DNA of 64,000 bases from Prauserella cavernicola (lineage in GTDB: Bacteria > Actinomycetota > Actinomycetes > Mycobacteriales > Pseudonocardiaceae). Below the pieces are notes generated by a model. The model had not been told where the DNA came from. It made no database searches and was given only the letters and a program-made list of their open reading frames with translations. The position numbers and the translations under genes were made by a program. This document shows, in pieces, positions 63,358 to 64,000 of the stretch; the first letter of the stretch is position 1; every line of letters starts with the position of its first letter. The DNA lies in contig NZ_JAENJH010000011.1 of the NCBI RefSeq assembly GCF_016595675.1, positions 177,559-241,558 on the forward strand, given 5' to 3'.

Positions 63358-63743
63358 GGCTGCCGCTCCTCGAGCGCGTCGGCGAGGGTGTAGCCGTTGC
63401 ACCACACCGTCGGCGCGACCTTCTTGGCCATGCGCAGCGCGGTGTCGAGGTCGAACCGGTGATCGGTCCGCCAGGAGTCCTCGCCGCTGCTGTACTCGGC
63501 GAACTCCGCATCGGTGTTGGGCTCCTGCGTGCCGTCGCGCCAGACGTAGCCCCACGACCAGCTGCCGTCGCGTCCGAGGAACCTGCCCTTGCTGAGGACC
63601 GCCCACAGCCCGGCGCCGCGGTACTCGACGCGCACCTCGAACCCGTGGGCGTTGACGTCGTCCTCCGGCAGGCACGAGACGACGTAGGCGGTCGGCCGCA
63701 CGGTCGGCACAGGAACGGGGGCTGCTGAAGGGTTCTGTGACAT
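63354..63743 (-). CDS. hypothetical protein
   Basis: A 129-aa protein from ATG 63743: N-terminal Pro/Val-rich, then VSCLPEDDVNAHGFEVRVEYR, GSWSWGYVWRDG, FDLDTALRMAKKVAPTVWCNG. The FDLDTALRMAKKVA helix and Trp content fit small phage or element proteins of unknown role. First gene of a leftward trio ending in the WhiB-like gene. Its start is only 42 bases from the IS3 orfA start, so its promoter may lie in or beyond the insertion. Confidence 0.55.
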   Translation of the reverse strand: MSQNPSAAPVPVPTVRPTAYVVSCLPEDDVNAHGFEVRVEYRGAGLWAVLSKGRFLGRDGSWSWGYVWRDGTQEPNTDAEFAEYSSGEDSWRTDHRFDLDTALRMAKKVAPTVWCNGYTLADALEERQP

Positions 63744-63784
63744 CTGAGTTCGCTTGCTGAGGAGCAGGCTGGAAGGATGTCATT

Positions 63785-64000
63785 GTGCCCAAGCCGTATC
63801 CGCGTGAGTTCGGTGAGGACGTGGTCCGGGTCGCGCGTAACCGCGAGTCGGGTGTGACGATCGAGCAGGTCGTCGGCGACTTCGGTGTGCATCCGATGAC
63901 GTTGCACAAGTGGTTGCGCCAGGCCGACGTCGAAGACGGAGTCAAGTCGGGTGTGTCGTCGGATGCGGCAGCTGAGCTGCGGGAGCTCAAGCGTCGTAAT
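63785..64000 (+). mobile_element. IS3 family transposase OrfA (partial, cut by the window edge)
   Basis: From GTG 63785 the frame reads KPYPREFGEDVVRVARN, TIEQVVGDFGVHPMTLHKWL, and AELRELKRR: the N-terminal helix-turn-helix OrfA of IS3-type elements. 72 codons are visible; the rest lies outside. The left inverted repeat is presumably in 63744-63784 (TGAGTTCGC...), but only one end is seen, so it cannot be defined. Direction rightward. Confidence 0.8.

Overview
The window is a high-GC (about 70 percent by eye) actinomycete chromosome segment with dense genes, many GTG starts, many 4-base start/stop overlaps and few T-rich terminators. Gene content and neighbourhoods (dut/DUF3093/DUF3710, ceoB/ceoC Trk pair, hemE-hemG-hemQ, DUF3000, a split NHEJ ligase/polymerase set, WhiB-like protein) fit Pseudonocardiaceae (Saccharomonospora/Prauserella/Amycolatopsis-like). 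The assignment is inferred from gene content, not from a database search.

Positions 1-55320 are ordinary core chromosome. 1-4734: nucleotide metabolism and conserved actinobacterial proteins, then the paired TrkA-type K+ regulatory subunits. 4894-8944: a MarR/GbsR-like regulator, a large APC transporter, an RNA methyltransferase. 8985-13537: a gluconate/idonate utilisation cluster (idnD-like, idnO-like, gntT, gntK) read leftward, with a divergent GntR regulator and a clear palindromic operator between them. 13706-19162: a glycolipid-binding-like protein and a choline/betaine-type oxidation operon (aldehyde dehydrogenase, APC permease, GMC oxidoreductase). 19312-23972: dxs, a two-component system, an aldo/keto reductase. 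24042-29470: fadB/fadA beta-oxidation pair, an RNase D-like exonuclease, a LuxR-type response regulator. 29829-34376: DUF3000, the coproporphyrin-dependent heme genes hemE, hemG(hemY) and hemQ, and a VapBC toxin-antitoxin pair. 34386-45188: msrB, a membrane Ser/Thr kinase, the LigD-type polymerase and LigC-type ligase on separate loci, several hydrolases and conserved proteins. 45249-54648: zapE, PAP2, ABC-F, trypsin-like protease, rocD, S9 peptidase, a luciferase-like oxidoreductase and a CrcB pair.

From about 54650 the character changes. Remnants of an AraC regulator and an MFS transporter lie next to a tRNA-Pro(GGG) gene. A tyrosine recombinase follows directly after the tRNA, which marks the left end of an integrated element reaching beyond the right edge. 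The element holds a leftward cluster of small zinc-ribbon and hypothetical genes driven from a divergent HutC/GntR promoter, a leftward truncated set of phage structure-like genes (one with a probable frameshift, one with an apparent ATT start), a lower-GC secreted protein gene, a WhiB-like gene with two small partners, and the start of an IS3-type transposase at the edge.

The most unusual signal is a pair of degenerate 21-bp tandem arrays (7 units at 13548-13692, 12 units at 14342-14593). Each begins just after the stop codon of a different gene and is oriented with that gene; their dyad structure could fold in RNA or bind protein on one DNA face. Other points worth checking are a double palindrome overlapping the vapB start codon, a lipoprotein hydrolase without its catalytic serine, and a truncated acyl-CoA-synthetase-like protein.
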